A stretch of DNA of 64,000 nt from positions 186,001-250,000 of the forward strand of contig NZ_RAQJ01000004.1 in the NCBI RefSeq assembly GCF_003610635.1, in the 5' to 3' direction. Under the pieces are notes generated by a model. The model was not told the DNA's origin. It searched no databases and saw only the letters and a list, made by a program, of their open reading frames with translations. Made by a program: the position numbers and the translations under genes. The stretch comes from Ichthyenterobacterium magnum (GTDB lineage: Bacteria > Bacteroidota > Bacteroidia > Flavobacteriales > Flavobacteriaceae). Positions 43,891 to 52,467 of this stretch are shown here, piece after piece (position 1 is the first letter of the stretch; each line of letters starts with the position of its first letter).

Positions 43891-44041
43891 ACAATTAGCT
43901 ATTAATTATTAAAGTTCTCAGTATGATTATAAAACCTACTAAACTTGAAATAATCTATAATTAAGACACTATCATTTTTGGTAAGTCACATAATTAGAGA
44001 ATAATTTATTTCTTGAAGATTTATTAAATGGATTATAGCAT

Positions 44042-44049
44042 TATCTTTG
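44042..44049 (+). promoter_or_regulatory. -7 box of dapD
   Basis: TATCTTTG, exact TAnnTTTG, 22 bp before the dapD ATG. Confidence 0.5.
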
Positions 44050-44071
44050 TAAAAAATTTTATAAACTTAAC

Positions 44072-44887
44072 ATGAAAGACTTACAACAAATTATAGAAAA
44101 TGCTTGGAATAATAGAGACTTATTAAAAGAAACTGAAACCATACAAGCAATTAGAAAAGTTGTAGCTCTTTTAGACGAAGGTACTTTGCGTGTTGCAGAG
44201 CCAACACAAAATGGATGGCAAGTAAATGAATGGGTAAAGAAAGCTGTTGTATTGTATTTTCCTATTCAAAAAATGGAAACTTTTGAGGTTGGTATTTTTG
44301 AGTATCATGATAAAATTCCGTTAAAAACTGGTTACCAAGACAAAGGCATTCGAGTTGTACCTCATGCTGTTGCCAGACATGGTGCATATATTTCTTCAGG
44401 AACCATTTTAATGCCTAGTTATGTTAATATTGGAGCTTATGTAGACGAAGGTACCATGGTAGATACTTGGGCTACTGTTGGTAGCTGTGCACAAATTGGT
44501 AAAAATGTACATCTTTCTGGTGGTGTTGGTATTGGTGGTGTTTTAGAACCTTTACAAGCTGCTCCAGTAATTATTGAAGACGGTGCTTTTATAGGATCGC
44601 GTTGTATTGTTGTTGAAGGTGTTCGTGTAGAAAAGGAAGCCGTTTTAGGCGCAAATGTGGTATTAACGATGAGTACCAAAATTATTGATGTTACTGGCGA
44701 TAAGCCTGTTGAAATGAAAGGTGTTGTTCCCGAACGCTCTGTAGTAATTCCTGGCAGTTACACTAAAAAATTCCCTGCAGGAGACTATAATGTACCTTGT
44801 GCTTTAATAATTGGAAAACGAAAAGAAAGCACTAATAAGAAAACGTCTCTTAATGATGCTTTACGTGAATATGACGTTGCTGTTTAA
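44072..44887 (+). CDS. dapD: Tetrahydrodipicolinate N-succinyltransferase
   Basis: 271 residues. Succinylates tetrahydrodipicolinate in the lysine/diaminopimelate pathway. A short helical N-terminal domain is followed by a left-handed beta-helix of hexapeptide repeats (VNIGAYVDEGTMVDTWATVG, GVGIGGVLEPLQ, AFIGSRCIVVEGV), then the tail SVVIPGSYTKKFPAG. The length and order match the E. coli enzyme. The stop overlaps the convergent kinase gene by 4 bp. Confidence 0.97.
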   Translation: MKDLQQIIENAWNNRDLLKETETIQAIRKVVALLDEGTLRVAEPTQNGWQVNEWVKKAVVLYFPIQKMETFEVGIFEYHDKIPLKTGYQDKGIRVVPHAVARHGAYISSGTILMPSYVNIGAYVDEGTMVDTWATVGSCAQIGKNVHLSGGVGIGGVLEPLQAAPVIIEDGAFIGSRCIVVEGVRVEKEAVLGANVVLTMSTKIIDVTGDKPVEMKGVVPERSVVIPGSYTKKFPAGDYNVPCALIIGKRKESTNKKTSLNDALREYDVAV

Positions 44888-45663
44888 GATTTAAATTTTA
44901 TTTTTCTACCAGAACGTCTTAACTTTTTACTATTGATTTTTCTTTGGAAACCTCTGCTATGTTTTAACATTAGCTGATGTACTTGATCATAAGTTTTATT
45001 ATAAAGTTTGGCATAAGTTACAGACATAATCTTTACCATTGTTTTTGACAACCATAAACGTCTAAAATTATGCATACGCTTATCAAAACTCATCGTCTCA
45101 AAAGTCATTCTATTTAGATCAATTAAATAAAAATCGTAGTTGTTATTCTCTTTTTTAACAATTAATGTATTACCTGGTGAGTGGTCTAAAAAATTTATAT
45201 TGTTTTCATGAAGCTTAAAAGTAAAGCGCGTAAACTGATGTAAAATATTAATTCTATCCTTAAACTTTGGTTGATGTATTAAATCTCTAAAATCAAAATC
45301 ATAATCAACATGTTTGCTTATATAATAACTGTTCTTAAGTCCAAAACTTGTAAACTCTTCAATATAAGCAATTGGAAAAGGCGTTAATATATTACACGAA
45401 ATAAGCCTTTCTGCATATTTAAAAGAACGCTTTGCCTTAGATTCTCTAACAAACTTATATACAAACGCATTAAATACGCTAGGCATCTTAAACGATTTTA
45501 TATTAATTTTTTCGCCATTAATATTAAAACTTTTAATTTCGTTTCTATCTCCTTTTAAAATAGTGGTTCCACTGTTGCTAAAATCTTGTATACATTTTAA
45601 TATATCAGACTCTATTGATTGATAATTAGAATGTACATGTACAACTTGTTTTGGTTTACTCAT
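44884..45663 (-). CDS. Lipopolysaccharide-kinase-like protein (InaA/WaaP family)
   Basis: 259 residues. Protein-kinase-like fold of the small LPS-kinase group: NIKSFKMP gives the ATP-site Lys, LHENNINFLDHSPGNTLI resembles the catalytic loop with an Asp and Asn, and YLIDLNRM is the metal-binding DFG-equivalent. Such enzymes phosphorylate heptose or Kdo in the LPS core, which fits the glycan cluster that starts here. ATG at 45663 is chosen, because the in-frame TTG at 45672 is only 2 bp from the -7 box. The C-terminus is strongly basic. Confidence 0.8.
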   Translation of the reverse strand: MSKPKQVVHVHSNYQSIESDILKCIQDFSNSGTTILKGDRNEIKSFNINGEKINIKSFKMPSVFNAFVYKFVRESKAKRSFKYAERLISCNILTPFPIAYIEEFTSFGLKNSYYISKHVDYDFDFRDLIHQPKFKDRINILHQFTRFTFKLHENNINFLDHSPGNTLIVKKENNNYDFYLIDLNRMTFETMSFDKRMHNFRRLWLSKTMVKIMSVTYAKLYNKTYDQVHQLMLKHSRGFQRKINSKKLRRSGRKIKFKS

Positions 45664-45669
45664 ATTTTT

Positions 45670-45677
45670 CAAAGATA
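45670..45677 (-). promoter_or_regulatory. -7 box of the LPS-kinase-like gene; decides its start
   Basis: TATCTTTG on the minus strand, exact consensus, ends 6 bp before ATG 45663. Transcription would begin at about the ATG. Confidence 0.55.
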
Positions 45678-45764
45678 TATGAAATGAAATTTTAATAAAA
45701 GTAGAAATTATAATACTTTGCAGTTACTTAAAATTAAATTGAAAATTCCTTCTCTCTATAGGAA

Positions 45765-46835
45765 ATGAATATGAAAAAAATACTTGTAATACAGAATAAA
45801 CGTATTGGTGATGTTTTAATTAGTTCGGTTATTGCCAATAATATAAAACAAGTATTTCCAGATAGTAAAATAGACTATTTTGTTTACGATTATACAGCTT
45901 CAGTTTTAACAAACAATCCAAATATTGATTTTGTTATCGAAGCAAATGATAAGAGTCTAAAAAATATTTTTAATCTTTTTAAAGCCATTCGTAAGGTAAA
46001 AAAACAGAATTATGATATTATTTTTGATCCTTATGCAAAATTTCAAAGTCGCTTAATGTGCTTGTTTTCAAAGGCAAAATATCGTATTGGTTTAAAACGA
46101 AAACACAAAACTTTAAAACTTCCTTTTTACACACATCCTATTAGTTTTTTAGATCATAAAACAAAGATTTGCGGAAAAGCAATTGAAGACAGAATTAATC
46201 TTATTTCTTCAGTTTTTGATTTAAAAACACCTGATTATAATCCAAAATTATTTTTAACTGAAGAAGAAAAAGCATACAATAAATTAGCATCATACAACAA
46301 ACCAGTAATAATGTTTGGTGTACTTGGAAGCACGCCTCAAAAATCTATGCCTTATGAGTATATTGCTGAACTTATAGATTATGTTGCTAGTAAATACAGT
46401 GTAAATATACTTTTTAACTATGCGCCTCATCAAAAAGAAGAAGCCCTAAAAATATATGATTTATGCCATGAAAAAACAGCAATCATTTTAGATATTTATG
46501 AAAAAGATTTTAGAGATTTTATTTGTTTAATGAATGCATGTGATATGCTAATTGCAAATGAAGGTGGAATTGTGCACATTGCTAAGGCCTTAAACAAACC
46601 TACGTTTACAATATTTTCTCCTTATGTAAATAAGGATCACTGGGCTAGTTTTGAAGATGGCAAATTTCATGTCTCAACACATCTATTAGAAGAAAAACCA
46701 AATCTATTTAATGAATTCACTTTTGAAGAACGTAAAAAAATTGAAGAAAATCCGCATGAATTATACAAACAACTAACACCAGAAATGATATTAAAAAAGT
46801 TAACCCCTTTTTTAGAAAATCACTTAAACGCATAG
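45765..46835 (+). CDS. Glycosyltransferase family 9 (heptosyltransferase-like)
   Basis: 356 residues with the GT-B fold of ADP-heptose transferases. ILVIQNKRIGDVLISS opens the N-terminal domain. The C-terminal sugar-nucleotide site has VLGSTPQKSMP and ANEGGIVHIAKALNKPTFTIFSP. It adds a sugar to LPS core at the inner membrane. ATG at 45765 is used, with an alternative ATG 6 bp later. The methyltransferase starts 3 bp after its stop, so they form an operon. The adjacent divergent LPS-kinase-like gene supports an inner-core assembly role. Confidence 0.87.
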   Translation: MNMKKILVIQNKRIGDVLISSVIANNIKQVFPDSKIDYFVYDYTASVLTNNPNIDFVIEANDKSLKNIFNLFKAIRKVKKQNYDIIFDPYAKFQSRLMCLFSKAKYRIGLKRKHKTLKLPFYTHPISFLDHKTKICGKAIEDRINLISSVFDLKTPDYNPKLFLTEEEKAYNKLASYNKPVIMFGVLGSTPQKSMPYEYIAELIDYVASKYSVNILFNYAPHQKEEALKIYDLCHEKTAIILDIYEKDFRDFICLMNACDMLIANEGGIVHIAKALNKPTFTIFSPYVNKDHWASFEDGKFHVSTHLLEEKPNLFNEFTFEERKKIEENPHELYKQLTPEMILKKLTPFLENHLNA

Positions 46836-46838
46836 TAA

Positions 46839-47417
46839 ATGAATATTATAGATAAGTTTCACAATTGGAGACGTAAGTTACGATGGAATAAACAATATAA
46901 AAGTGGACGTTGGGACAATTTAAAAAGCCACACTGAAGCTGTTCGTTACAAGCAAATTATTAGTTTTATAAAAACTTACGGAAAAGCAAATCCGTCAATT
47001 ATGGATCTTGGTGCTGGTGAAGGCGTTTTAAACGAAAAAATTATTGATTTAGAGTATAGTTACTTTTTAGGTATGGATTTCTCAAGTGTTTCTATTAAAA
47101 AAGCTAATAAAAAAAAGTTTCAAAATTCAGAATTTATAGTTGCCGATTTACACACGTTTAAACCTATAAAGCAATTTGATATTATTGTTTTCAATGAAGC
47201 TTTTTACTATATCCATAATACAGAAAAGGAGAATGTTTTAAAAACAATGATTAATAGTTTAAATCCTGACGGAATTCTAATAACATCAATTTATAGAGAA
47301 GGTACAGGCTGTTGGGAATATTTTGAAAGAGATACTCTAAAGCAATTAGATTTTGTAACTGTAAAAACAAATGATGAAAAAACATATTGGAAAATTGGAG
47401 TTTATAAAAAACTATAA
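46839..47417 (+). CDS. Class I SAM-dependent methyltransferase
   Basis: 192 residues. SAM-binding motif I is IMDLGAGEGVLN, the acidic strand-2 end is GMDFSS, VADLHTF follows, and motif IV is FDIIVFNEAFYYI. A basic N-terminus (RRKLRWNKQYKSGRW) precedes the domain. It is in an operon with the GT9 gene. By context it probably methylates a sugar or glycan intermediate (inference). Its stop abuts the convergent GT2 stop with no gap. Confidence 0.85.
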   Translation: MNIIDKFHNWRRKLRWNKQYKSGRWDNLKSHTEAVRYKQIISFIKTYGKANPSIMDLGAGEGVLNEKIIDLEYSYFLGMDFSSVSIKKANKKKFQNSEFIVADLHTFKPIKQFDIIVFNEAFYYIHNTEKENVLKTMINSLNPDGILITSIYREGTGCWEYFERDTLKQLDFVTVKTNDEKTYWKIGVYKKL

Positions 47418-48236
47418 TCAAGCTTTTAAGATTCCGTAATCTGTCCACGTTTTTTTAAGTCTTTTTGTATCTAATCTTATTTTCTTATTATTTATCAAGC
47501 TTTCATCATTTATATAACTTCTACTATGCTCTAAGTGCAAACAAATTGCGCTATAGCGTATTTGTACTGCCTTAATTTTATTATTCATTAAACGCTCACC
47601 TAGCTCACGGTCTTCGCCACCATATTGCATGCGTTCATCAAAACCATTAACAGCAAGAATATTTTCTTTCCATCCCGATGCATTCATTCCATCCCAAGTT
47701 GCCTTAGTTGGTGTCACTGTATTTAGAAACCATTCTTTAAATCCAGAAGCTGTTAACTTATTTAGTTTAAAAGTCTTTTTTAAGCCTTTGTTAAGTAACC
47801 ACTCTTTATTAAAACAATCTTGACTTACTATATCATTTTTAGTAATACTATTAGAAATTGATTTAGGCAGTTTAAAATATCCTCCAGATAAAAAGTGGTT
47901 TTTTCTTCTTAAACTTAAATGCTTTTCAATAAAATCTTGTCGCGGAATACAATCGCCATCTGTAAAAATTAAATAGTCAGATTGTGAAGCTAGTATCGAT
48001 GTATTTAAAATCTTTGTTTTCTGAAAACCATTATCTTCATGCCAAACGTGGTTAATTTTTAAATGTGATTGCTTTTTAAATTTTTCTATTAGCGTTTTAG
48101 TTTCACTTGTAGAACCATCATCTGCAATAATAATTTCAAAAGAGTCAATAGATTGCTGCTCATAACCAAACAACACTTTTTCTAACCATTGTGGCTGATT
48201 GTATGTACTAATTATTACTGAAACATTAAAACTCAT
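47418..48236 (-). CDS. Glycosyltransferase family 2, tandem paralogue 2
   Basis: 272 residues, GT-A fold. SVIISTYNQPQWLEKVL opens the nucleotide-sugar domain, with IIADDGSTSE, then the metal-binding FTDGDCIP, and the acceptor-side DERMQYGGEDRELGERL with the catalytic acidic residues. It is very similar along its whole length to the gene just upstream (48249-49067). Both belong to the group that transfers galactose or related sugars in envelope glycans, donor and acceptor unknown. It is second gene of a two-gene operon, 12 bp after the first. Confidence 0.88.
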   Translation of the reverse strand: MSFNVSVIISTYNQPQWLEKVLFGYEQQSIDSFEIIIADDGSTSETKTLIEKFKKQSHLKINHVWHEDNGFQKTKILNTSILASQSDYLIFTDGDCIPRQDFIEKHLSLRRKNHFLSGGYFKLPKSISNSITKNDIVSQDCFNKEWLLNKGLKKTFKLNKLTASGFKEWFLNTVTPTKATWDGMNASGWKENILAVNGFDERMQYGGEDRELGERLMNNKIKAVQIRYSAICLHLEHSRSYINDESLINNKKIRLDTKRLKKTWTDYGILKA

Positions 48237-48248
48237 AAACAGAACTGT

Positions 48249-49067
48249 TTACTTTTTAAGAATACCAAAATCTGTCCATTTTTTATTTTGCGTTTTAGTT
48301 TCGCTTCTAATCTTCAGATTTTTATCAATAGATTCTTGATTCTTATAACCACGAGGATGATCTAAATGCACACAAACAGCTGTATATCTAAATTGTTTAC
48401 TTTTTATACCATAATTAAATAAGCGTTCTCCCAACTCTCTATCTTGTCCGCCATATTGCATACGTTCATCAAAACCATTAATTGCAACAATATCCTTTTT
48501 CCAACCAGAAGCATTATGCCCATTCCAACTTGCATTAGTTGGCGTTACTGTATTTAACAGCCATGACATAAATCCTTTTGTTCTTAATTTATTGTTTTTA
48601 AATGACATTTTTAGGCCATTGGCTTTTAGCCAACTTACATCAAAACAATATCCGTTATAAATATCTTCTTTTGTAATCGCTTCAGAAATATTCATAGGCA
48701 ACATAAAATAGCCTCCAGATAAAAAATAACCTTCTTCTCTATACTTTACGTGTTGCTCTACAAAGTCCATTCTTGGTATACAATCACCATCAGACATAAT
48801 AATATAAGGTGTACTACATTTTACTGTAGCTTTATTTAAAATTTGCGATTTCTGAAACCCATTATCTTCATGCCATACATGAACGATATTATAAAAAACC
48901 TCTTTTCTTAATTTATCAATTAAATCAAAAGTTTCTTGTTTAGAGCCATCATCTGCAATAACAATTTCAAATTGCCTATAAGTCTGATTATTGTATCCAT
49001 AAAGCACTTTTTCTAACCATTTAGGTGAGTTATACGTGCTTATTATAATTGAAGTATCTATTGTCAT
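48249..49067 (-). CDS. Glycosyltransferase family 2, tandem paralogue 1
   Basis: 272 residues, equal in length to the next gene and collinear with it (for example VWHEDNGFQK, SGGYF, NTVTPT, NASGWK, NGFDERMQYGG, ILK at the end). Motifs are IVIADDGSKQE, MSDGDCIPRMDF and GGQDRELGERLF. The pair arose by tandem duplication but has diverged widely between shared motifs, so different linkages are plausible. Promoter box TATATTTG lies 8 bp upstream. Confidence 0.88.
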   Translation of the reverse strand: MTIDTSIIISTYNSPKWLEKVLYGYNNQTYRQFEIVIADDGSKQETFDLIDKLRKEVFYNIVHVWHEDNGFQKSQILNKATVKCSTPYIIMSDGDCIPRMDFVEQHVKYREEGYFLSGGYFMLPMNISEAITKEDIYNGYCFDVSWLKANGLKMSFKNNKLRTKGFMSWLLNTVTPTNASWNGHNASGWKKDIVAINGFDERMQYGGQDRELGERLFNYGIKSKQFRYTAVCVHLDHPRGYKNQESIDKNLKIRSETKTQNKKWTDFGILKK

Positions 49068-49075
49068 ACAATAAG

Positions 49076-49083
49076 CAAATATA
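49076..49083 (-). promoter_or_regulatory. -7 box of the GT2 pair
   Basis: TATATTTG on the minus strand, exact consensus, 8 bp before the ATG at 49067. Short leader. Confidence 0.55.
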
Positions 49084-49118
49084 AAGTTATTTTATTAATT
49101 TTACGCTTTATATAATTT

Positions 49119-49856
49119 ATGCCAAAGCTAACTGTAATCATACCAACTTATAATGAAGAGCACTATCTTGAAGACGCATTATATTCGGTAAAATTTGCTG
49201 ATGAAATTATAGTTGTAGACTCTTTTAGTTTAGACAACACGTTGCAAATTGCTAAACAATTTAATTGCATCATTACACAACGAAAATTTGATGATTTTTC
49301 AAGCCAAAAAAATCATGCATTAACCTTTGCTACTAATGAGTGGGTTTTATTTTTAGATGCAGATGAACGTATTACTAACACCTTACAAATTGAAATTTTA
49401 AATACTATAAATAACCCTAAACATTCTGGTTATAAATTAAACTTTCCTCATTTTTATATGAATCGTTTCTTGTATCATCACGATAATGATGTAACGCGAT
49501 TAGTAAAACGAGAGTTGTGTCATTTTGAAGGCGATGTTCATGAAAAATTAATTGTAAAAGGTACTATTGGAAAGTTAAAAAATCCTGTGTTGCATTTTAC
49601 ATATAAAGGCTTATCAAATTATATAGGCAAAAAAGATAGTTACGCATGGTTTCAAGCCAATCAACTATTTAAAAAAAACAAAAAGGCTACTTGTTTTCAT
49701 TTAGCATTTAAACCGTTTTATCGCTTTTTTAGTAGTTATATAATTAAAGGTGGTTTTTTAGATGGTATTCCTGGATTGGCTGTTGCTAGTGTTAATGCGT
49801 ATGGCGTATTTTCTAGATATGCAAAACTTATTTTGCAGCAAAAAGGATTAAAATAG
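49119..49856 (+). CDS. Glycosyltransferase family 2, WaaE/KdtX-like
   Basis: 245 residues. LTVIIPTYNEEHYLEDALYS, DEIIVVDSFSLDNT and FLDADERIT are the GT-A donor and metal site, and FEGDVHEKLIV contains the catalytic-base region typical of the WaaE/KdtX group acting on LPS inner core. It is a paralogue of 50647-51393, and both end in a hydrophobic and basic tail. Its stop overlaps the convergent deacetylase gene by 9 bp. Confidence 0.87.
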   Translation: MPKLTVIIPTYNEEHYLEDALYSVKFADEIIVVDSFSLDNTLQIAKQFNCIITQRKFDDFSSQKNHALTFATNEWVLFLDADERITNTLQIEILNTINNPKHSGYKLNFPHFYMNRFLYHHDNDVTRLVKRELCHFEGDVHEKLIVKGTIGKLKNPVLHFTYKGLSNYIGKKDSYAWFQANQLFKKNKKATCFHLAFKPFYRFFSSYIIKGGFLDGIPGLAVASVNAYGVFSRYAKLILQQKGLK

Positions 49857-50570
49857 CCTTAACTTACCATAACGAAGTTTAAGTTTAAATTTAGCTAAAG
49901 TATCTTCCCCTTTTATATCTATGCGTTGTATTTGGTAATTGTTTTTAAACGGAAACTGATTAACTCTATTTCCTATACGCAAACCATAAGCAATATTAAA
50001 GTTATTTAGAGTATTAAAAAACGTGAATTTCTCAGGATTTTTCCTAGGAAATTTTCCATACGGATATGCTAAAACATTATGAACTTCTAATTTATGCTCA
50101 TAAATAAATTGCTGACAAGATTCAAAATCTTGGATCACCTCTTCATTAGATAATTCATTATATTTTTTATGTTTAAATGAATGCAAACCTAATTCTACAA
50201 CCTCAGAATTTAATGATTTTAACTGTTCAACAGACATGATGTTCTCTAAATTTGTGTTCCACAAATCCATTCCATTTACATAAGCAAACGGAATAAAAAA
50301 GCTCGCTTTTAAACCATATTTTTCTAGTAAAGGATAGGCAAATTCTAGTTGATTAACATAAACATCATCAAAAGTAATGATAGCACTTTTTTTAGGTAAA
50401 GACTTATTTTTTTTTAGTGCCTCTAATTCAGAAAAATGAAACGTTTTATAATCATTATCTGCCAAAAACTTAAAATGTTGCTCAAGAGTTTCTACTGCTA
50501 TTGTTAGGTTTTTAGCAGATGATAAATCAGCACAAACATTATGATACATTAATATTGGTAAACGAGACAT
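49848..50570 (-). CDS. Polysaccharide deacetylase family protein
   Basis: 240 residues from ATG 50570; the open frame extends to a GTG at 50612 that lies inside a TATATTTG box, so it is excluded. NodB-type domain: PILMYHNV, TFDDVYVN (metal/catalytic Asp pair), LGLHSFKHKKYNEL (metal His residues) and LAYPYGKFPRKN. It removes N- or O-acetyl groups from polysaccharide. No signal peptide is seen, so a cytoplasmic or membrane-linked precursor may be the substrate. Embedded in the glycosyltransferase cluster. Confidence 0.87.
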   Translation of the reverse strand: MSRLPILMYHNVCADLSSAKNLTIAVETLEQHFKFLADNDYKTFHFSELEALKKNKSLPKKSAIITFDDVYVNQLEFAYPLLEKYGLKASFFIPFAYVNGMDLWNTNLENIMSVEQLKSLNSEVVELGLHSFKHKKYNELSNEEVIQDFESCQQFIYEHKLEVHNVLAYPYGKFPRKNPEKFTFFNTLNNFNIAYGLRIGNRVNQFPFKNNYQIQRIDIKGEDTLAKFKLKLRYGKLRLF

Positions 50571-50611
50571 CAAAATTAATTTTGTAGAAGCAAAATGATT
50601 ACTTTTGCTCA

Positions 50612-50619
50612 CAAATATA
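50612..50619 (-). promoter_or_regulatory. -7 box of the deacetylase gene; decides its start
   Basis: TATATTTG on the minus strand, exact consensus. The GTG start of the longer frame uses its final G, so the true start must be downstream (ATG 50570, leader about 35 nt). Confidence 0.5.
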
Positions 50620-50646
50620 ACGTCTTAATTACTATTATTCTAATAA

Positions 50647-51393
50647 ATGATAAGTGCGCTTGCCATTACATATAATGAAGAAGAAAACATAGAGAGCTTT
50701 ATAAAAAGCTTATCTTTTGCAGATGAAATTATCATTGTAGATTCTGGTAGTACTGACAAAACTCTTGAATTAGCTCGGCAATATGAAGTGAAAATTGTAA
50801 ATCGATCCTTTGATAATTTTTCAGCTCAAAAAAACTTTGCTTTACAACAAGCAAAACATGATTGGATTGTATTTTTTGATTTAGACGAAGTTATTTCTAA
50901 AGAACTCGCTGAAGAAATAAAGCAAAAAACGTTATTTGCCTCAAACACTAAAGCCTATAAAGTAAAGCGTAATTTTCATTTTATGGGCAAACGCATTAAA
51001 TACAGTGGCTTTCAAAATGATTCGGTTGTTAGGTTATTTAAAAAAGAAGCTTGTAGTTATAATACAAACTTAGTACATGAAACATTAGATGTTAATGGCA
51101 CTACAGAAACTCTAAAATGCAGGAGCGACCATTTCACGTATAAAAGTTTTGATTTATATAATCAAAAACTAACACAGTATAGCAAGTTACAAGCAAAAAT
51201 GCTATATCAAAAAAATCTAAGACCATCTCTATATCATTTTTTAGTAAGGCCATGGTTTCGCTTTTTTCATCAATACGTAATTAAGCTTGGAATACTTGAT
51301 GGAAAAGAAGGTTTTATTTTAGCCTACTTAAGTGCTTTTTCTGTATTTAAACGCTATCTTTATTTATGGACTATGTATAGAAAAATTGAATAA
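50647..51393 (+). CDS. Glycosyltransferase family 2, WaaE/KdtX-like
   Basis: 248 residues, paralogue of 49119-49856. ALAITYNEEENIESFIKSL, DEIIIVDSGSTDKTLEL, FFDLDEVISKEL, and the acceptor-side YNTNLVHETLDV. The ending LRPSLYHFLVRPWFRFFHQY is hydrophobic and basic and may hold the enzyme to the membrane. It joins the next gene with no spacer (stop followed at once by ATG), so they are translated as a pair. Confidence 0.88.
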   Translation: MISALAITYNEEENIESFIKSLSFADEIIIVDSGSTDKTLELARQYEVKIVNRSFDNFSAQKNFALQQAKHDWIVFFDLDEVISKELAEEIKQKTLFASNTKAYKVKRNFHFMGKRIKYSGFQNDSVVRLFKKEACSYNTNLVHETLDVNGTTETLKCRSDHFTYKSFDLYNQKLTQYSKLQAKMLYQKNLRPSLYHFLVRPWFRFFHQYVIKLGILDGKEGFILAYLSAFSVFKRYLYLWTMYRKIE

Positions 51394-52467
51394 ATGAACA
51401 CCGTTTTTTTAGAATCTCATAACATTAAAAATCTACATTTTGGTTTTGGTCAGTTTAATTATCATTTAATAAAAGGACTTTACAATGCAAAAATTGATGA
51501 TTTTAAAATGACGCTTCATGCTAAAGATTTAAAACCTCTGCAGTCTGAATTTGACAATTATTTTGATTATAAAAAATACCACTCGTTTAGACGACATCGC
51601 TTACTTCAAATTAAAAAAAAGTATAATGTTTGGCATTGTTTAAATCAGAATATTAAGATTGAACCTTATCATAATATTCCTTATATTTTAACAGTACATG
51701 ATGTTAATTTTATTGATGAAGTCTCAAACAATTTAAAACATGAAGTTAATGTTAGGTTTCAAAATAAGCTTAATAGAAGTCATGCTATAACTTACATTTC
51801 TGAATACGCAAAACAATCTACACATAAATACTTCAAGATTCCAAATGTAGCTGAGTTTGTAATCCATAATGGGAACCCAATAAAAAGTATTACTTTACCA
51901 GAATCTCATAAACCCAACCTAACAAGCACTAAGCCATATTTATTTAGTATTGGCGAATTTACTGAGCGAAAAAATTTTCATGTTTTGGTAGAAATGCTAA
52001 ACCATCTTCCTGATTTTAATTTAGTTCTTTCTGGCAACAATAATACATCTTATGCAGAAGGCAAACTTAAAACTACAATTGAACAATTAGGTCTAAAAAA
52101 CCGAGTGCTAATTACTGGAAAGATTAACGATTTAGACAAACAATATTATTTACAAAATTGTGATGCTTTTGTATTTCCTTCATTACGTGAAGGTTTTGGT
52201 ATTCCTCCAATAGAAGCCATGCGTTTTGGCAAACCTGTATTTTTATCAAACAATACATCGTTGCCAGAAATAGGTGGAAAAAACGCTTTTTTCTGGAATC
52301 ATTATGATCCAGAATATATGGCCAAAACTGTAACAGAAGGCTTAACTACTTATAATAACAATAAAAAAGAACTATCAAAAGCATACATAACTCACGCTAA
52401 AAGCTTTAATTGGGATAATGCTGCAAAAAAGTACGCAGAAGTTTATAGGAGTTTACTTAAGGGTTAA
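51394..52467 (+). CDS. Glycosyltransferase family 4 (GT-B)
   Basis: 357 residues. An N-terminal domain of low similarity is followed by the GT4 C-terminal domain: YLFSIGEFTERKNFHVLVE, ITGKINDLDKQYYLQNCDAF and FPSLREGFGIPPIEAMRFG, the donor-binding EX7E-type motif. Retaining sugar transfer to a membrane-linked acceptor is expected, with the sugar unknown. It follows the GT2 gene directly and its stop overlaps the convergent gene by 11 bp. Confidence 0.88.
   Translation: MNTVFLESHNIKNLHFGFGQFNYHLIKGLYNAKIDDFKMTLHAKDLKPLQSEFDNYFDYKKYHSFRRHRLLQIKKKYNVWHCLNQNIKIEPYHNIPYILTVHDVNFIDEVSNNLKHEVNVRFQNKLNRSHAITYISEYAKQSTHKYFKIPNVAEFVIHNGNPIKSITLPESHKPNLTSTKPYLFSIGEFTERKNFHVLVEMLNHLPDFNLVLSGNNNTSYAEGKLKTTIEQLGLKNRVLITGKINDLDKQYYLQNCDAFVFPSLREGFGIPPIEAMRFGKPVFLSNNTSLPEIGGKNAFFWNHYDPEYMAKTVTEGLTTYNNNKKELSKAYITHAKSFNWDNAAKKYAEVYRSLLKG

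Larger units (their letters stand above)
43696..44071. other. 376-bp divergent gap between ruvX and dapD
   Basis: No convincing ORF on either strand (the longest in-frame ATG runs are 7 codons or fewer in the part checked). It contains the ruvX and dapD -7 boxes and two terminator-like hairpins whose T-runs face the minus strand, which suggests an unannotated minus-strand RNA between them and dapD. Confidence 0.5.

Noticed and set aside
50571-50612. GTG start 14 codons upstream for the deacetylase
   Set aside because: The GTG uses the last base of an exact TATATTTG promoter box, so it cannot be translated from that promoter.
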